Positions 7,163-16,190 of a DNA stretch of 37,680 nt are shown here, one piece after another. Positions within the stretch are counted from its first letter, which is position 1. Each line of letters starts with the position of its first letter. The stretch spans positions 1 through 37,680 of the forward strand of contig NZ_JAKJHX010000043.1 in assembly GCF_021648855.1 (NCBI RefSeq), in the 5' to 3' direction. This DNA comes from Tychonema litorale BBK16. Lineage in GTDB: Bacteria > Cyanobacteriota > Cyanobacteriia > Cyanobacteriales > Microcoleaceae. The notes below the pieces were generated by a model, which did not search any database, had not been told where the DNA came from, and saw only the letters and a list, made by a program, of their open reading frames with translations. Made by a program: the position numbers and the translations under genes.

Positions 7163-9484
7163 TTACCGCACTTTTTGCAACTTTTGCACTGATTGCCAAT
7201 CGCGAATTGCCACCTCTGACCACAGCCAGTTTTTTGCGAGGGCATCAGGCCCAAAACTCAGGGGATCGCTAGCGATCGCTTGCCCACGAAATTCGATCGC
7301 TTTGGTCAAACGATCTGCTCGTTGTTGCGGTGTCATGTTGGGAATAGATTTTGCCATCACCATTGCCAAACCCGCCGTCGCAGTTAAAATATGCTTGCCC
7401 ACTCGGACAGAGGGCGAAGAAGTTGGTTGGTTTGGCTGCGGTGCGATCAAACTGAGCACCTCTGCCCATACTTGATAAGCGCGATCGAAATTGCCTTCAG
7501 CGTAATAAGCAAAACCTAAAGCATTGCGATACTTAAGCGAATCTGGACGCCCCTTGAGAGCCATTTCCCAGGAACCTCTCGCGTCCTCAACACTATATTT
7601 TTTGTTGCCGACTTGTTGAAATTGCCAAGCCAAACGACCTTTGAGAAAATTAACCTCCGGGTTGTTGATCGCATACTTTGGGACAGTTTGCAGAGCACCT
7701 TCTGCCTGTGGTAGCGCTACCCGATCGAGCAGTGCTTCTATTGCTTTAAGACCGGCCCAAATCTCGCCGGCCTGAAGGTTGTTCAGAGCGATCGCCATTA
7801 CTTTAGCAGTCTGAGCTTCTTCCAGATTTACCGACTGTATTGGTACATAGCCTTGCGAAATAGGAGTCCGTACAGCCGGCAATAACTCTTCAGGTTTTGG
7901 ATTGCTGTTTTGCAAATTCCTCCACCCAAAAAAACCAGCGCCTAAAGCCATAGGCAATAAGCAAAGCGCCACAGTCAGAGATTTTTTCAATCCCGATTTT
8001 TTGACTGGTTTATGAATAACTACCGCGCTGCGAGTTATGGGAGTAGTGATAACTGAAGATCCAACAGTAGAAATGGGGGGTGTTGCATTCGGAACTTGGG
8101 ACGGCGAATTTACAGTCGATACTGAAGAATTTTGCTGATTTTCATACCTTTGAGCCCCTAAATGCCCTGGAAAATACTTTTTGACTTCAATATCAGCACT
8201 GTCTGGTTCCTCCTCAAGAGTTGCCGAATTTCGAGTCTTCAATTCTGCACCTGCCACCAGCGGCTGTGTTCCCAATGCGATAGATTTTTTGGTCAGCAGA
8301 AAGTCTCCTGTCGCATTTTGAGTAGGAGTAGCAGTCAGATAACCGTCAAATTCTGGGTGTTGGTAGAGAATCGGCAAAGCCCAGTATAACTGATGAGAAC
8401 CGTAGGCAGTAATCAGTCCGGCTCTAGCACGACTCAGGCTCAGATCCACTGGATAACCTTGCTTGAGGTTGCGGTAAAACAGTCGCGTCAGAGTCAAAGC
8501 CACATCGTCGGGGATACTTTCTGCCATTGCTAGCACTGCCGGAATTCCCCGCTTAACTAAAGCTTCGGTTAAGTTGCGTTCCGGGCTGTCTTCTGCGATG
8601 TCTGATGGATCGCCGTAGGCCCCTCGGCAAGAGTTGAATACGGCCATTTGAATGCCATTGTTGACGAGCAAGCCGGCTAAGTCGTCCCCACTTAAAGTTT
8701 CGGTTAAGCCAGTGCGACTGCTGACTAGGTATAGTTCGCCACCTCTGGAACCCAAATTGCTGTGTCCTGCGTAGTGCAGCACTTGGTAGTGACCTTGTTC
8801 TAGGGCTTGGGTCAACTGTTCTCGATCGGGCTGTTCGAGAATAGTCAGTTCAATTTCCGGCGCGTGCAGGTTGTTTTTGAGTGGGTTGGCGGTGCGGTTT
8901 TGGAGTTCTTGTTGCAGGTGGAGGACTTCTCGCTTCAGTTGTAAGCTGTCTCGATCGCTCGGAGAGGCGATCGCCATTAAAATCCTCAATGGCCCACTGG
9001 GAATAATACGAGTGGGCTTTAACAGGCTTGTACCCGTGTGATAGCGCGAGAAAACCACATCAGTACCCGTTGCCAAAGGGCGATCGTCCGCGTGCAGAAC
9101 TTCCCACGGCAACCGTGGCAACCGTCTGTCTTTGAGTCCCAGACGCAGTTGCAACACTTCTCGGCGGTGCTGGGCAATGCCTTGAGCACAAGTCCAGCTA
9201 TCCCGCAAGCGCCCTTGAAATAGCCCGCTGTGTAGTTGTTGGCCCAGGGCTACTAAATTTGGGGCTTGATTTTTGCCCGATCGCGACAACACACGACTGG
9301 CTTTCCCCTCAAACACACCCATCAAAGGATCATTCATCAGTTTGGCGGACTGATCCAACCATTGGTCGATCGGCCAGCGAACTTGTTGTTCTGCTAAAGG
9401 CACACCGGGTGCAACCTTTTCTGTCCGCACTAGATATTCGTCATCCCCAACAGGGGTGACAGACAGTCTAAATTCTTGGCTCAC
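7163..9484 (-). CDS. CHAT-domain caspase-like protein with membrane anchor and TPR-like tail
   Basis: Predicted CHAT (caspase HetF-associated with TPRs) cysteine protease, 773 residues. The N-terminal region (about 1-170) precedes the caspase-like fold. The catalytic dyad is visible as His241 in LHYAGHSN and Cys286 in AVFNSCRGAYGD, and the typical CHAT ending GLITAYGSHQLYWALPILY is near residue 365. A disordered Ser/Thr-rich linker leads to one membrane segment at about 497-518 (TVALCLLPMALGAGFFGW), and the C-terminal 200 residues look like TPR helices (LGFAYYAEGNFDRAYQVWAE). I choose GTG 9484 because GGGAGGG lies about 11 nt upstream; TTG 9508 is the alternative. The GTG is 4 nt after the stop of a small upstream ORF. 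CHAT proteases elsewhere are activated by partner proteins and cleave specific targets; the target here is unknown. Confidence 0.9.
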   Translation of the reverse strand: MSQEFRLSVTPVGDDEYLVRTEKVAPGVPLAEQQVRWPIDQWLDQSAKLMNDPLMGVFEGKASRVLSRSGKNQAPNLVALGQQLHSGLFQGRLRDSWTCAQGIAQHRREVLQLRLGLKDRRLPRLPWEVLHADDRPLATGTDVVFSRYHTGTSLLKPTRIIPSGPLRILMAIASPSDRDSLQLKREVLHLQQELQNRTANPLKNNLHAPEIELTILEQPDREQLTQALEQGHYQVLHYAGHSNLGSRGGELYLVSSRTGLTETLSGDDLAGLLVNNGIQMAVFNSCRGAYGDPSDIAEDSPERNLTEALVKRGIPAVLAMAESIPDDVALTLTRLFYRNLKQGYPVDLSLSRARAGLITAYGSHQLYWALPILYQHPEFDGYLTATPTQNATGDFLLTKKSIALGTQPLVAGAELKTRNSATLEEEPDSADIEVKKYFPGHLGAQRYENQQNSSVSTVNSPSQVPNATPPISTVGSSVITTPITRSAVVIHKPVKKSGLKKSLTVALCLLPMALGAGFFGWRNLQNSNPKPEELLPAVRTPISQGYVPIQSVNLEEAQTAKVMAIALNNLQAGEIWAGLKAIEALLDRVALPQAEGALQTVPKYAINNPEVNFLKGRLAWQFQQVGNKKYSVEDARGSWEMALKGRPDSLKYRNALGFAYYAEGNFDRAYQVWAEVLSLIAPQPNQPTSSPSVRVGKHILTATAGLAMVMAKSIPNMTPQQRADRLTKAIEFRGQAIASDPLSFGPDALAKNWLWSEVAIRDWQSVQKLQKVR

Positions 9485-9488
9485 AGAT

Positions 9489-9743
9489 TTAATACCCTCC
9501 CCCCTCAATTTTGAATTTGCCTAGGTTTTTGGGACTAGCAATAGCCATGGGCAAACTTATTTTTACTCTTTCAATCAAAGTTTCTGAATGCGTGTCCCCC
9601 CATTGGGCGATCGCTTGGTTACCAGATAATTGTTCAAACACTTTGAAGATATAAAATTTGTACTTAAATAACAGTTTATTAGTTTTTCTTACCTGGCGGC
9701 TCTTTGAAACCTTACTTAGCTTAAATTTTGCTGTTTTTGACAT
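9489..9743 (-). CDS. Small basic protein of unknown function, coupled to the CHAT gene
   Basis: An 84-residue ORF starting at ATG 9743 with an AGAGGTG ribosome site about 6 nt upstream. Its N-terminal half is lysine-rich (MSKTAKFKLSKVSKSRQVRK, then NKLLFKYKFYIFKVFEQL); the second half contains QWGDTHSETLIERVKISL. I recognise no family. Its stop codon (9489-9491) is 4 nt before the GTG of the CHAT gene, and the CHAT ribosome site lies inside its last codons. This layout suggests translational coupling and is the main reason to believe it is real. It could be a partner, inhibitor or substrate of the CHAT protein, which is inference; it could also be a non-coding leader. Confidence 0.45.
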   Translation of the reverse strand: MSKTAKFKLSKVSKSRQVRKTNKLLFKYKFYIFKVFEQLSGNQAIAQWGDTHSETLIERVKISLPMAIASPKNLGKFKIEGGGY

Positions 9744-10937
9744 TTCGCACCTCTACCATAGACCCCTTTACATTCGCTGAGAACTCAAGTTTCTCATTGC
9801 ATGGTGAAGTTAACTTAGGAGCACTTTACCAGCCGGATTGTTAGTTCTTATTAGAATTACTTCTACTCTCCACCACCTGTTTCAGGGCAATATACTCGCA
9901 AACTTGACGTAATTTTTTTTTTGAGATAGCGACAGCTCTCTTGCCCCTCACTGCTTATCCTCTACCATCTGCCCCCCATCTGGCATCTCAATGATGTGTC
10001 AATTAATTAATTGGTCAAGCGAATTTGGATTTTAGACCCGTCGTGCGTAAGTCCTGTTTTCGATTACAAAATTGAATAATGGACTCCACATATAAATTCA
10101 GGAGTTTGCTATCGCATAAATAGTTCACTCTAATTAAACCTACAATCAGCTTGTTTCATATCCCAGATTTATTCAGAAAATCAGGTTATAGATATTTTAT
10201 TATCTTCATCTTATAAGAAATCAAAAAATACTATTAATTTTACTTTCTCGTCTTCTTAAGGATTTTTTCTAAAATCTAAAATATAAAATCTAAAATAGAA
10301 TGACCCCTCCGTCTTTATATTTTGAATAAAAAAATTGCAATTTAATCGGACAGAGCGACAATGAGTAATTTTACTAGATTAAAAATAAAATAAATCTGTG
10401 CCTAAATTAAAACAGATCGAATGAGCAATAATTTTCGGGAACTAAAAGTAAGACCCTCAAGTCTCTTTCAATAGAGTTCAGCCCCAGCCGGAATTATTTA
10501 AGATCTGGCATTATGGCTAAGAGATTGCGATCGAGGGCTTGTTGCAAAATTGTAATGAGCCCCTGCTAAATCTCAATAAAAGCAAGATAAATTTGGGCGG
10601 CTGAGTGTCTGGGGTAGTTATGGGCTATGGGTTGTAGGTTAAAAGTATAAATTCAGCGAGTTCCATTGCGAGAATTACGCAGAATACTTAAAATCAGGGT
10701 GTTGATCTGCGGAAATTACGCAGAGATCTAACTAAATATACCGTCAGTATGAAGTAAGAAGTTGTTTCTTCTATCTCATCCTTTCGTAGTCAATAAGTCC
10801 AACAAGTAAGCCCACCTAAACAAACAGAAGACTCAGATCGCCGACTTTTTTAAGAAGTTAGAGATCAAATAAAAGAGAATTTGACGTTTAATTAGGTTGA
10901 GTTACTGAAAATTAACACCTTGTGGAAAACATCAAAC
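9744..10937. other. Long AT-rich spacer between CHAT operon and RTX gene
   Basis: This 1.2-kb stretch has no convincing gene on either strand. It contains short AT-rich reiterations near 10270-10300 (AAAATCTAAAATATAAAATC type) and a repeated GAATTACGCAGA/GAAATTACGCAGAG motif at about 10671 and 10710. Promoters for the divergent CHAT operon and RTX gene should lie here; no match to a sigma-70 consensus with good spacing was clear. Confidence 0.6.
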
Positions 10938-13900
10938 ATGAAAGAACTTATCTTAGCCGATGACAGCAAGTTTGCGAGTCAATTTAACGGTAGACCCGAA
11001 GAAGGTGGCATCGTTGACAGTGGCGACTCAATCGTAGGCACTGACAACGATGACTCAATTGCCACTACAACTGCTAACAAGCGGATATTCGGCAAAAAAG
11101 GCAAAGACAAGATCAAAGGCAGCAAAGGCAAAGATAAAATCTACGGCGGCAAAGGCGACGACATTTGCGACGGCGATGAAGACGACGATGAAGTCAGAGG
11201 CGATCAGGGCAAAGATAAAGTCTACGGGGGCAAAGGCAATGATACCGTCTACGGCGGCAAAGATGAGGATGAGGTCAGTGGCGGTAAAGGCAAGGATAAC
11301 GTCAGCGGTGACGAAGGCAACGACACCTGCATGGGTGACGAAGGCGACGACACCGTTAGCGGTGGCGCTGGCAAAGATACCGTCATCGGCGGCAAAGGCA
11401 ACGACACCTGCATGGGTGACGAAGGCGACGACAGCATTGTTGGTGGCGAAGGCGACGACAGCGCTATTGGTGGCGAAGGCAAGGATACCGTCATCGGCGG
11501 TGCCGGCAAAGACACTTGCATAGGCGGTGACGGCGACGACAGCGTTGTTGGTGGCGCTGACGACGATACCCTGATTGGTGGTGCCGGCAACGACGTTTGT
11601 ATGGGTGACGACGGCGACGACAGCATTGCTGGTAGCGGTGGCGACGACACCGTGATGGGCGGTGCAGGCAAAGATACCGTCATTGCTGGCGATGGCAAAG
11701 ACATGGTAGACGGCGGCGACGGTGACGACAGCGTTGTCGGCGGCGGCGACGGTGACGATACACTGATGGGCAGTGAAGGCAACGATACGATCGTCGGTGG
11801 TACTGGCAACCATACCTGTGTCGGCGGTGCTGGAGATGATGTTTTTGTGATCAGCGATCGCAATTCCGGCCCAAACTCAGTCATCACTGACTTCACAGTC
11901 AATGACAAGTTTCTGATATCCGGTAGCTTGAACTTCAGCAGTTTCTCCTTTGTCCAAGTTGGCGTCAATACCGAAATTCGCGGCAGCAGTAACTTTGTGC
12001 TGGCGGTATTGTTGAATATCAATGCGAGCATTTTAAGAGCTGGCAACTTTTTGGGAATTGATGTTCCTGCCAACTTCAATCAGGTAACAACTCCAACCCC
12101 GATTAGAGTCCTTCCGATAGTTCTACCTCCAACCCCAGTAACAACTCCAACTCCTGTTACTAACACTATTGACAAAACTGTCAGTACACAGCCTGAACTT
12201 ATTGTCGGTAATTCATCCCTGCCTAACGACCTAAAAGGTGGCTCCGGCGACGATAACATTACTGGTGGTAAAAACAAAGACAAAATCATCGGCGGCGCGG
12301 GCAAAGACAACATTAAAGCCGATGATGGCGATGACGACATCGACGGTGGCGATGATGATGACGATATCGAAGGCGGTAAAGGCAGCGACACAATCAAAGG
12401 AGGCAAAGGCAAGGACAAAGGTAAAGGCGGTGATGGCGATGACAACATCGACGGTGGCGATGATGATGACGAAATCGAAGGCGGCATTGGCAACGACAAG
12501 GTAATTGGTGGTGCTGGAAATGACACATTAACCGGCAACGAGGGAGATGACGAAATCGAAGGCGGCGAAGGCAAAAACACTCTGAGTGGTGGTGCTGGGA
12601 AGAACAAGTTTATTTACAATAAATCCCGCGAAGGTAGCCTCAAAGTTGAAGACGCCGACTTAATTACTGACTTTAAAGTCGATGAGGATATTTTAGACTT
12701 TTCTAACGCTGCTTTTGCTCTCAGCGTTGCTAGCTTGACCCGAATTGAAATTAATGCAAGTTCTACTACTGGAAGCATCGGCAGCGGTAATTTACTTGAC
12801 TTTAGCGCCGATGTTAGCGTCAGAAGCATTGCAACTTTGCAAGCCCGGTTTCAAGCTTTGGGCGGTGATAGCGAAAGACCTACTTTCTGTCAGTTTACAG
12901 ATGAAGCTACTGGCCGTACTGTGCTGGTGTTTGCAGTTGGGATTCGCTTTGAAGTTGTTGCTAGTTTCTCAGTGAAATTTAGCCTGAAAGTCAGTAACTT
13001 TGTGTTCACTGGCCCGCCGCTAACTCTTCCTGTCGGTACTTCTGGCCCTGACAATGTGAATTTCGGCACTTCTCCCGTAGGAATTAAATTCGATGGTTTG
13101 GCAGGCAATGACAACATCATCGGTAGCAATTTCGGCGATCGCATCAACGGCGGTGACGGCGACGATACCATTACTGGCGGTGGCGGTGTTGATGTGCTGA
13201 ATGGCGGTAGTGGTGCTGATATCTTTGCTTACACCACAACGAAAGAAGGCGGCGACAAAATTTCTGACTTTAAGTCGGGAACTGATAAATTCCAATTTGT
13301 CACCAGCGCTTTCGGCAATTTGACTACTACGAACTTTGATGGTGTTAGCGGTAGTGCTCCTGACATTACTGGTAAAGAGTTGGTGATTTTCACCGGCGGT
13401 ACTTACGCCACTATCGAAGCTGCTCAAGCTAAGGCCACTGGCAGTTCTACTACTCCTGGTTTCTTCGTATTTACAAATGCTGCGAACGAGAGTGTGTTGG
13501 TGTTTGACTCCAACGGTACTTTACCCGGTGGTTCTTCTACTATTGCTAACTTGGGTACTGCTGCTAGCAATTTGGGAACGGCGGACTTTGTGTTCACAGG
13601 TGCCTTTGGTTCTGTAACTCCTCCACAACCTCCTGCCAATAACAGTATTGTTGACTTAAATGCTCCTAACAATACTTACCCGATCGCGATTAACAACTTC
13701 GGTTCCGGCGCAGGCGGTTACAACTTCAGCACTCCTGTCCTATTCACAGGTAATGGCAGTGCAAACACCGTAATTGGTACACCATTTGCTGACAGGATCG
13801 AAGGCGGTGGCGGTGCTGATATTCTCACTGGCGGTTCCGGTGCAGATCTGTTTATTTACAAGAATCCTGGTGAAGGTGATGATAAAATCACCGACTTTGC

Positions 13901-15566
13901 TTCTGGGGTTGACAAATTGCAGTTCGTTAGCGGTGCTTTCGGCAATTTGACTACTACGAACTTTGATGGTGTTAGCGGTAGTGCTCCTGATATTACTGGC
14001 AAAGAGTTGGTGATTTTCACCAGCGGTACTTATGCCAGTGTACAAGATGCTCAGCTTAAGGCAACTGGAAGTTCTACCACTCCTGGTTTCTTCGCATTCA
14101 AGAATGCTGCAAATGAAACAGTGTTAGTGTTTGACTCTAACGGTACAACAACGGGTGGTTCTACTACCGTTGCTAACTTTGGTACTGCTGCTGTTAGTTT
14201 GGGAACCTCGGACTTTGTATTTACAGGTGCTCTTGGTTCTTCTCCTGCTGGTACTTCTCCCGCAGGCACCACTCCTAGCGCTAGTAGCATCGTGGATTTA
14301 ATTGCAAGTCCCGGTACTTTCCCGACAAGTGGCGTTAACAACTTCGGTTCCGGTGTTGGCGGTTACAACTTCAGCACTCCTGTCCTATTCACAGGTAATG
14401 GCAGTGCAAACACCGTAATTGGTACACCATTTGCTGACAGGATCGAAGGCGGTGGCGGTGCTGATATTCTCACTGGCGGTTCCGGTGCAGATCTGTTTAT
14501 TTACAAGAATCCTGGTGAAGGTGATGATAAAATCACCGACTTTGCTTCTGGGGTTGACAAATTGCAGTTCGTTAGCGGTGCTTTCGGCAATTTGACTACT
14601 ACGAACTTTGATGGTGTTAGCAGTTCAACTCCTGACATTACTGGCAAAGAGTTGGTGATTTTCACCGGCGGTACCTATGCCACTATCGAAGCTGCCCAAG
14701 CTAAGGCCACTGGCAGTTCTACTACTCCTGGTTTCTTCGTATTTACGAATCCTGCCAACGAGACAGTTTTGGTATTTGACTCGAACGGTACTTTACCAGG
14801 TGGTTCCACCACTGTTGCTAACTTTGGTACTGCTGCTGTTAGTTTGGGAACCTCAGACTTTGTATTTACAGGTGCTCTTGGTTCTGTCACTCCTCCACCT
14901 GCGGCTAGTAGCACTGTCAATTTAATTACAAATCCCGGTACTTTCCCAGCAAGTGGCATTAACAACTTCGGTTCCGGTGTTGGCGGTTACAACTTCACCA
15001 CTCCTGTCTTATTCACAGGAAATTCCACTGCAAATAATGTCACCGGTACAGACTTTGCCGACATTATGAACGGCGGTTCTGGTGCTGACATTTTCGACGG
15101 TGGCGCTGGTAACGATAGCCTCTTCGGCGGCCCTGGTAGCGACACTCTCAACGGCGGTGTCGGGAATGACACTTTAATCGGCGGTTTGGGAACCAATGTT
15201 CTCAATGGCGGTGCTGGTTTGGACGTGTTTGTGTTCACCGGAACTTCTACTGGTGGCGGAGATTTAATTACCAATTACAGCATTGCTGATGATGTAATTA
15301 ACCTGGACAAAACTGGTTTTACAGCCTTTGCAACCGGAGCTGGGCAATTGGGATCGAGTTTCTACAAGTACAGCAGTACAGTTTCTGTTTCTGTAACGAC
15401 AGTTGAGTTGAGTTTAACCGGGCCATCGATCATGGCTATCTACGACGGTTTATCTACTAAACTGTATTACGATAGCAATGGTTCTACTCCTGGTGGTAGC
15501 AATTTGTTTGCAACTGTCAATGTTGACTTGGGAGTTTCGGGCAATTCTGAATTGTTCTTGTTCTAA
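10938..15566 (+). CDS. Giant RTX calcium-binding protein (1,542 residues)
   Basis: Secreted RTX-repeat protein. From ATG 10938 the order is: short leader (MKELILADDSKFASQF) without a Sec signal; a first GGxGxDxUx nonapeptide block at about 48-305, unusually rich in Lys; a DFTVNDKFL-type beta module; a Pro/Thr linker at about 383-409 (TTPTPIRVLP...); a second, very Asp-rich block at about 432-560; three modules each combining a short RTX stretch, an ITDF..G.D..QF motif and a 'GTYA...FDSNGT..GGS' region; and a last RTX block at about 1368-1434. It ends with hydrophobic SELFLF. The leaderless start, Ca-binding repeats and hydrophobic end fit type I secretion, though no ABC exporter is nearby. 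A role as surface-layer, adhesin or motility-associated protein is inference. Odd points are cysteines in repeat cores and a 645-bp internal duplication. Confidence 0.92.
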   Translation: MKELILADDSKFASQFNGRPEEGGIVDSGDSIVGTDNDDSIATTTANKRIFGKKGKDKIKGSKGKDKIYGGKGDDICDGDEDDDEVRGDQGKDKVYGGKGNDTVYGGKDEDEVSGGKGKDNVSGDEGNDTCMGDEGDDTVSGGAGKDTVIGGKGNDTCMGDEGDDSIVGGEGDDSAIGGEGKDTVIGGAGKDTCIGGDGDDSVVGGADDDTLIGGAGNDVCMGDDGDDSIAGSGGDDTVMGGAGKDTVIAGDGKDMVDGGDGDDSVVGGGDGDDTLMGSEGNDTIVGGTGNHTCVGGAGDDVFVISDRNSGPNSVITDFTVNDKFLISGSLNFSSFSFVQVGVNTEIRGSSNFVLAVLLNINASILRAGNFLGIDVPANFNQVTTPTPIRVLPIVLPPTPVTTPTPVTNTIDKTVSTQPELIVGNSSLPNDLKGGSGDDNITGGKNKDKIIGGAGKDNIKADDGDDDIDGGDDDDDIEGGKGSDTIKGGKGKDKGKGGDGDDNIDGGDDDDEIEGGIGNDKVIGGAGNDTLTGNEGDDEIEGGEGKNTLSGGAGKNKFIYNKSREGSLKVEDADLITDFKVDEDILDFSNAAFALSVASLTRIEINASSTTGSIGSGNLLDFSADVSVRSIATLQARFQALGGDSERPTFCQFTDEATGRTVLVFAVGIRFEVVASFSVKFSLKVSNFVFTGPPLTLPVGTSGPDNVNFGTSPVGIKFDGLAGNDNIIGSNFGDRINGGDGDDTITGGGGVDVLNGGSGADIFAYTTTKEGGDKISDFKSGTDKFQFVTSAFGNLTTTNFDGVSGSAPDITGKELVIFTGGTYATIEAAQAKATGSSTTPGFFVFTNAANESVLVFDSNGTLPGGSSTIANLGTAASNLGTADFVFTGAFGSVTPPQPPANNSIVDLNAPNNTYPIAINNFGSGAGGYNFSTPVLFTGNGSANTVIGTPFADRIEGGGGADILTGGSGADLFIYKNPGEGDDKITDFASGVDKLQFVSGAFGNLTTTNFDGVSGSAPDITGKELVIFTSGTYASVQDAQLKATGSSTTPGFFAFKNAANETVLVFDSNGTTTGGSTTVANFGTAAVSLGTSDFVFTGALGSSPAGTSPAGTTPSASSIVDLIASPGTFPTSGVNNFGSGVGGYNFSTPVLFTGNGSANTVIGTPFADRIEGGGGADILTGGSGADLFIYKNPGEGDDKITDFASGVDKLQFVSGAFGNLTTTNFDGVSSSTPDITGKELVIFTGGTYATIEAAQAKATGSSTTPGFFVFTNPANETVLVFDSNGTLPGGSTTVANFGTAAVSLGTSDFVFTGALGSVTPPPAASSTVNLITNPGTFPASGINNFGSGVGGYNFTTPVLFTGNSTANNVTGTDFADIMNGGSGADIFDGGAGNDSLFGGPGSDTLNGGVGNDTLIGGLGTNVLNGGAGLDVFVFTGTSTGGGDLITNYSIADDVINLDKTGFTAFATGAGQLGSSFYKYSSTVSVSVTTVELSLTGPSIMAIYDGLSTKLYYDSNGSTPGGSNLFATVNVDLGVSGNSELFLF
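13741..14880 (+). repeat. 645-bp tandem duplication inside the RTX gene
   Basis: The DNA from TATTCACAGGTAATGGCAGT at 13741 recurs at 14386, an offset of 645 bp or 215 codons. For at least 230 bp onward (through CTTTCGGCAATTTGACTACT at 13936 and 14581) I see no differences by eye. A more diverged unit with the same CTTTCGGCAATTTGACTACT lies at 13319. Later parts of the third unit resemble the first unit in places and the second in others, so the array looks mosaic. Confidence 0.9.
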
Positions 15567-15640
15567 GTTGATCTGAGTTGACTTATCAGTTAGTGAGGGT
15601 GAATTTGTTTCTACCTTTCACTAACGATAAATCTCTCTAG

Positions 15641-15689
15641 AAAAAGCCGCCCCTACCAGCAGATTGTTTGCGGTAGGGGCGGTTTTTTT
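15641..15689 (+). terminator. Intrinsic terminator of the RTX gene
   Basis: An 11-bp perfect GC-rich stem, CCGCCCCTACC (15647-15657) with GGTAGGGGCGG (15672-15682), has a 14-nt loop and is followed by seven T residues (15683-15689). Five A residues on the left flank allow the stem to extend and the signal to work in both directions. It lies 75 nt after the RTX stop codon. Confidence 0.93.
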
Positions 15690-15749
15690 CGAGACTAAAC
15701 AAGTGCTATTGCTTGCTTTTCTGTTACCGATCGCTGGCGATGTGCAGCA

Positions 15750-15881
15750 ATGGAAACAAAATATGGTTGGAAGTTGTTACGAGTTGAACGCAACAAGAAC
15801 AATCCCATTCTCAAGTGGGAGTGCGTTTTCAAAGGCAAAACAGAATTTCCCAATTACATGGAAGCAACCGAGGATGATTGA
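15750..15881 (+). CDS. Micro-ORF of 43 residues, unknown function
   Basis: An ATG at 15750 opens a 43-residue frame beginning METKYGWKLLRVERNKN, continuing through ILKWECVFKGKTEFP and ending NYMEATEDD. The sequence has mixed, globular-like composition, unlike low-complexity noise, and a different overlapping frame on the same strand looks random. No clear ribosome site is visible. I recognise no family. It is followed 3 nt later by a second micro-ORF, so the two may be one small operon or the remains of larger genes. Confidence 0.45.
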   Translation: METKYGWKLLRVERNKNNPILKWECVFKGKTEFPNYMEATEDD

Positions 15882-15884
15882 CTA

Positions 15885-16034
15885 ATGGGTAGAAAATACA
15901 TGATTTTTCGTGCTGAATGGACTGAAGAAGAAGGGGAAGATAATCGGTTGTTAGCCCACACTGGGGCATACACTGATATCCTTGCAGAGTATTTTGATTC
16001 ATCCAACAAACCTATCCCCGCAAAGGTAAATTAG
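15885..16034 (+). CDS. Micro-ORF of 49 residues, possibly frameshifted at its end
   Basis: An ATG at 15885, 3 nt after the previous stop, opens MGRKYMIFRAEWTEEEGEDN followed by RLLAHTGAYTDILAEYFDSS and stops at 16034. The protein looks real in composition but matches no family I know. Near 16000-16010 a shift into another frame would continue as QQTYPRKGKLERWVRERA and end in VKNSNY at 16078. That alternative tail looks more protein-like than the annotated NKPIPAKVN end, so a recent single-base indel, or a pseudogene, is possible. Confidence 0.45.
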   Translation: MGRKYMIFRAEWTEEEGEDNRLLAHTGAYTDILAEYFDSSNKPIPAKVN

Positions 16035-16140
16035 AGCGTTGGGTTCGAGAACGGGCTGTGAAAAATAGCAATTATTAATACGCTTACCTACCCGATTCTT
16101 GGAATCAGGCTTTGAGATTTGGATGGTGCCGATTCTATCA

Positions 16141-16170
16141 ATCAGGACACGGCAGTGCCGTGTCCCTACA
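16141..16170. repeat. GGACACGGCA palindrome next to the MITE
   Basis: The near-perfect palindrome GGACACGGCAGTGCCGTGTC followed by CCTAC lies just outside the MITE-like element, and GTAGGGATACGGCACTGCC at 16181 runs into its left end. The same motif recurs at 16400-16416, 16457-16525 and 25252-25365. Confidence 0.7.
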
Positions 16171-16190
16171 ATTAATCGCGGTAGGGATAC

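Noticed and set aside
9485..9508. TTG at 9508 as the CHAT start
   Set aside because: It lies upstream of the GGGAGGG ribosome site and overlaps the end of the small ORF; the GTG at 9484 has correct spacing.
11055..12607. Long minus-strand open frames (about 252, 276 and 175 codons) opposite the RTX gene
   Set aside because: They arise from the biased GGC/GAC codon repeats of the RTX gene; their products are monotonous Ala/Val or Ser/Pro strings without domains.
15664..15885. A 73-codon plus-strand frame after the RTX gene
   Set aside because: It starts within the terminator stem and overlaps, out of frame, the more protein-like micro-ORF at 15750-15881.
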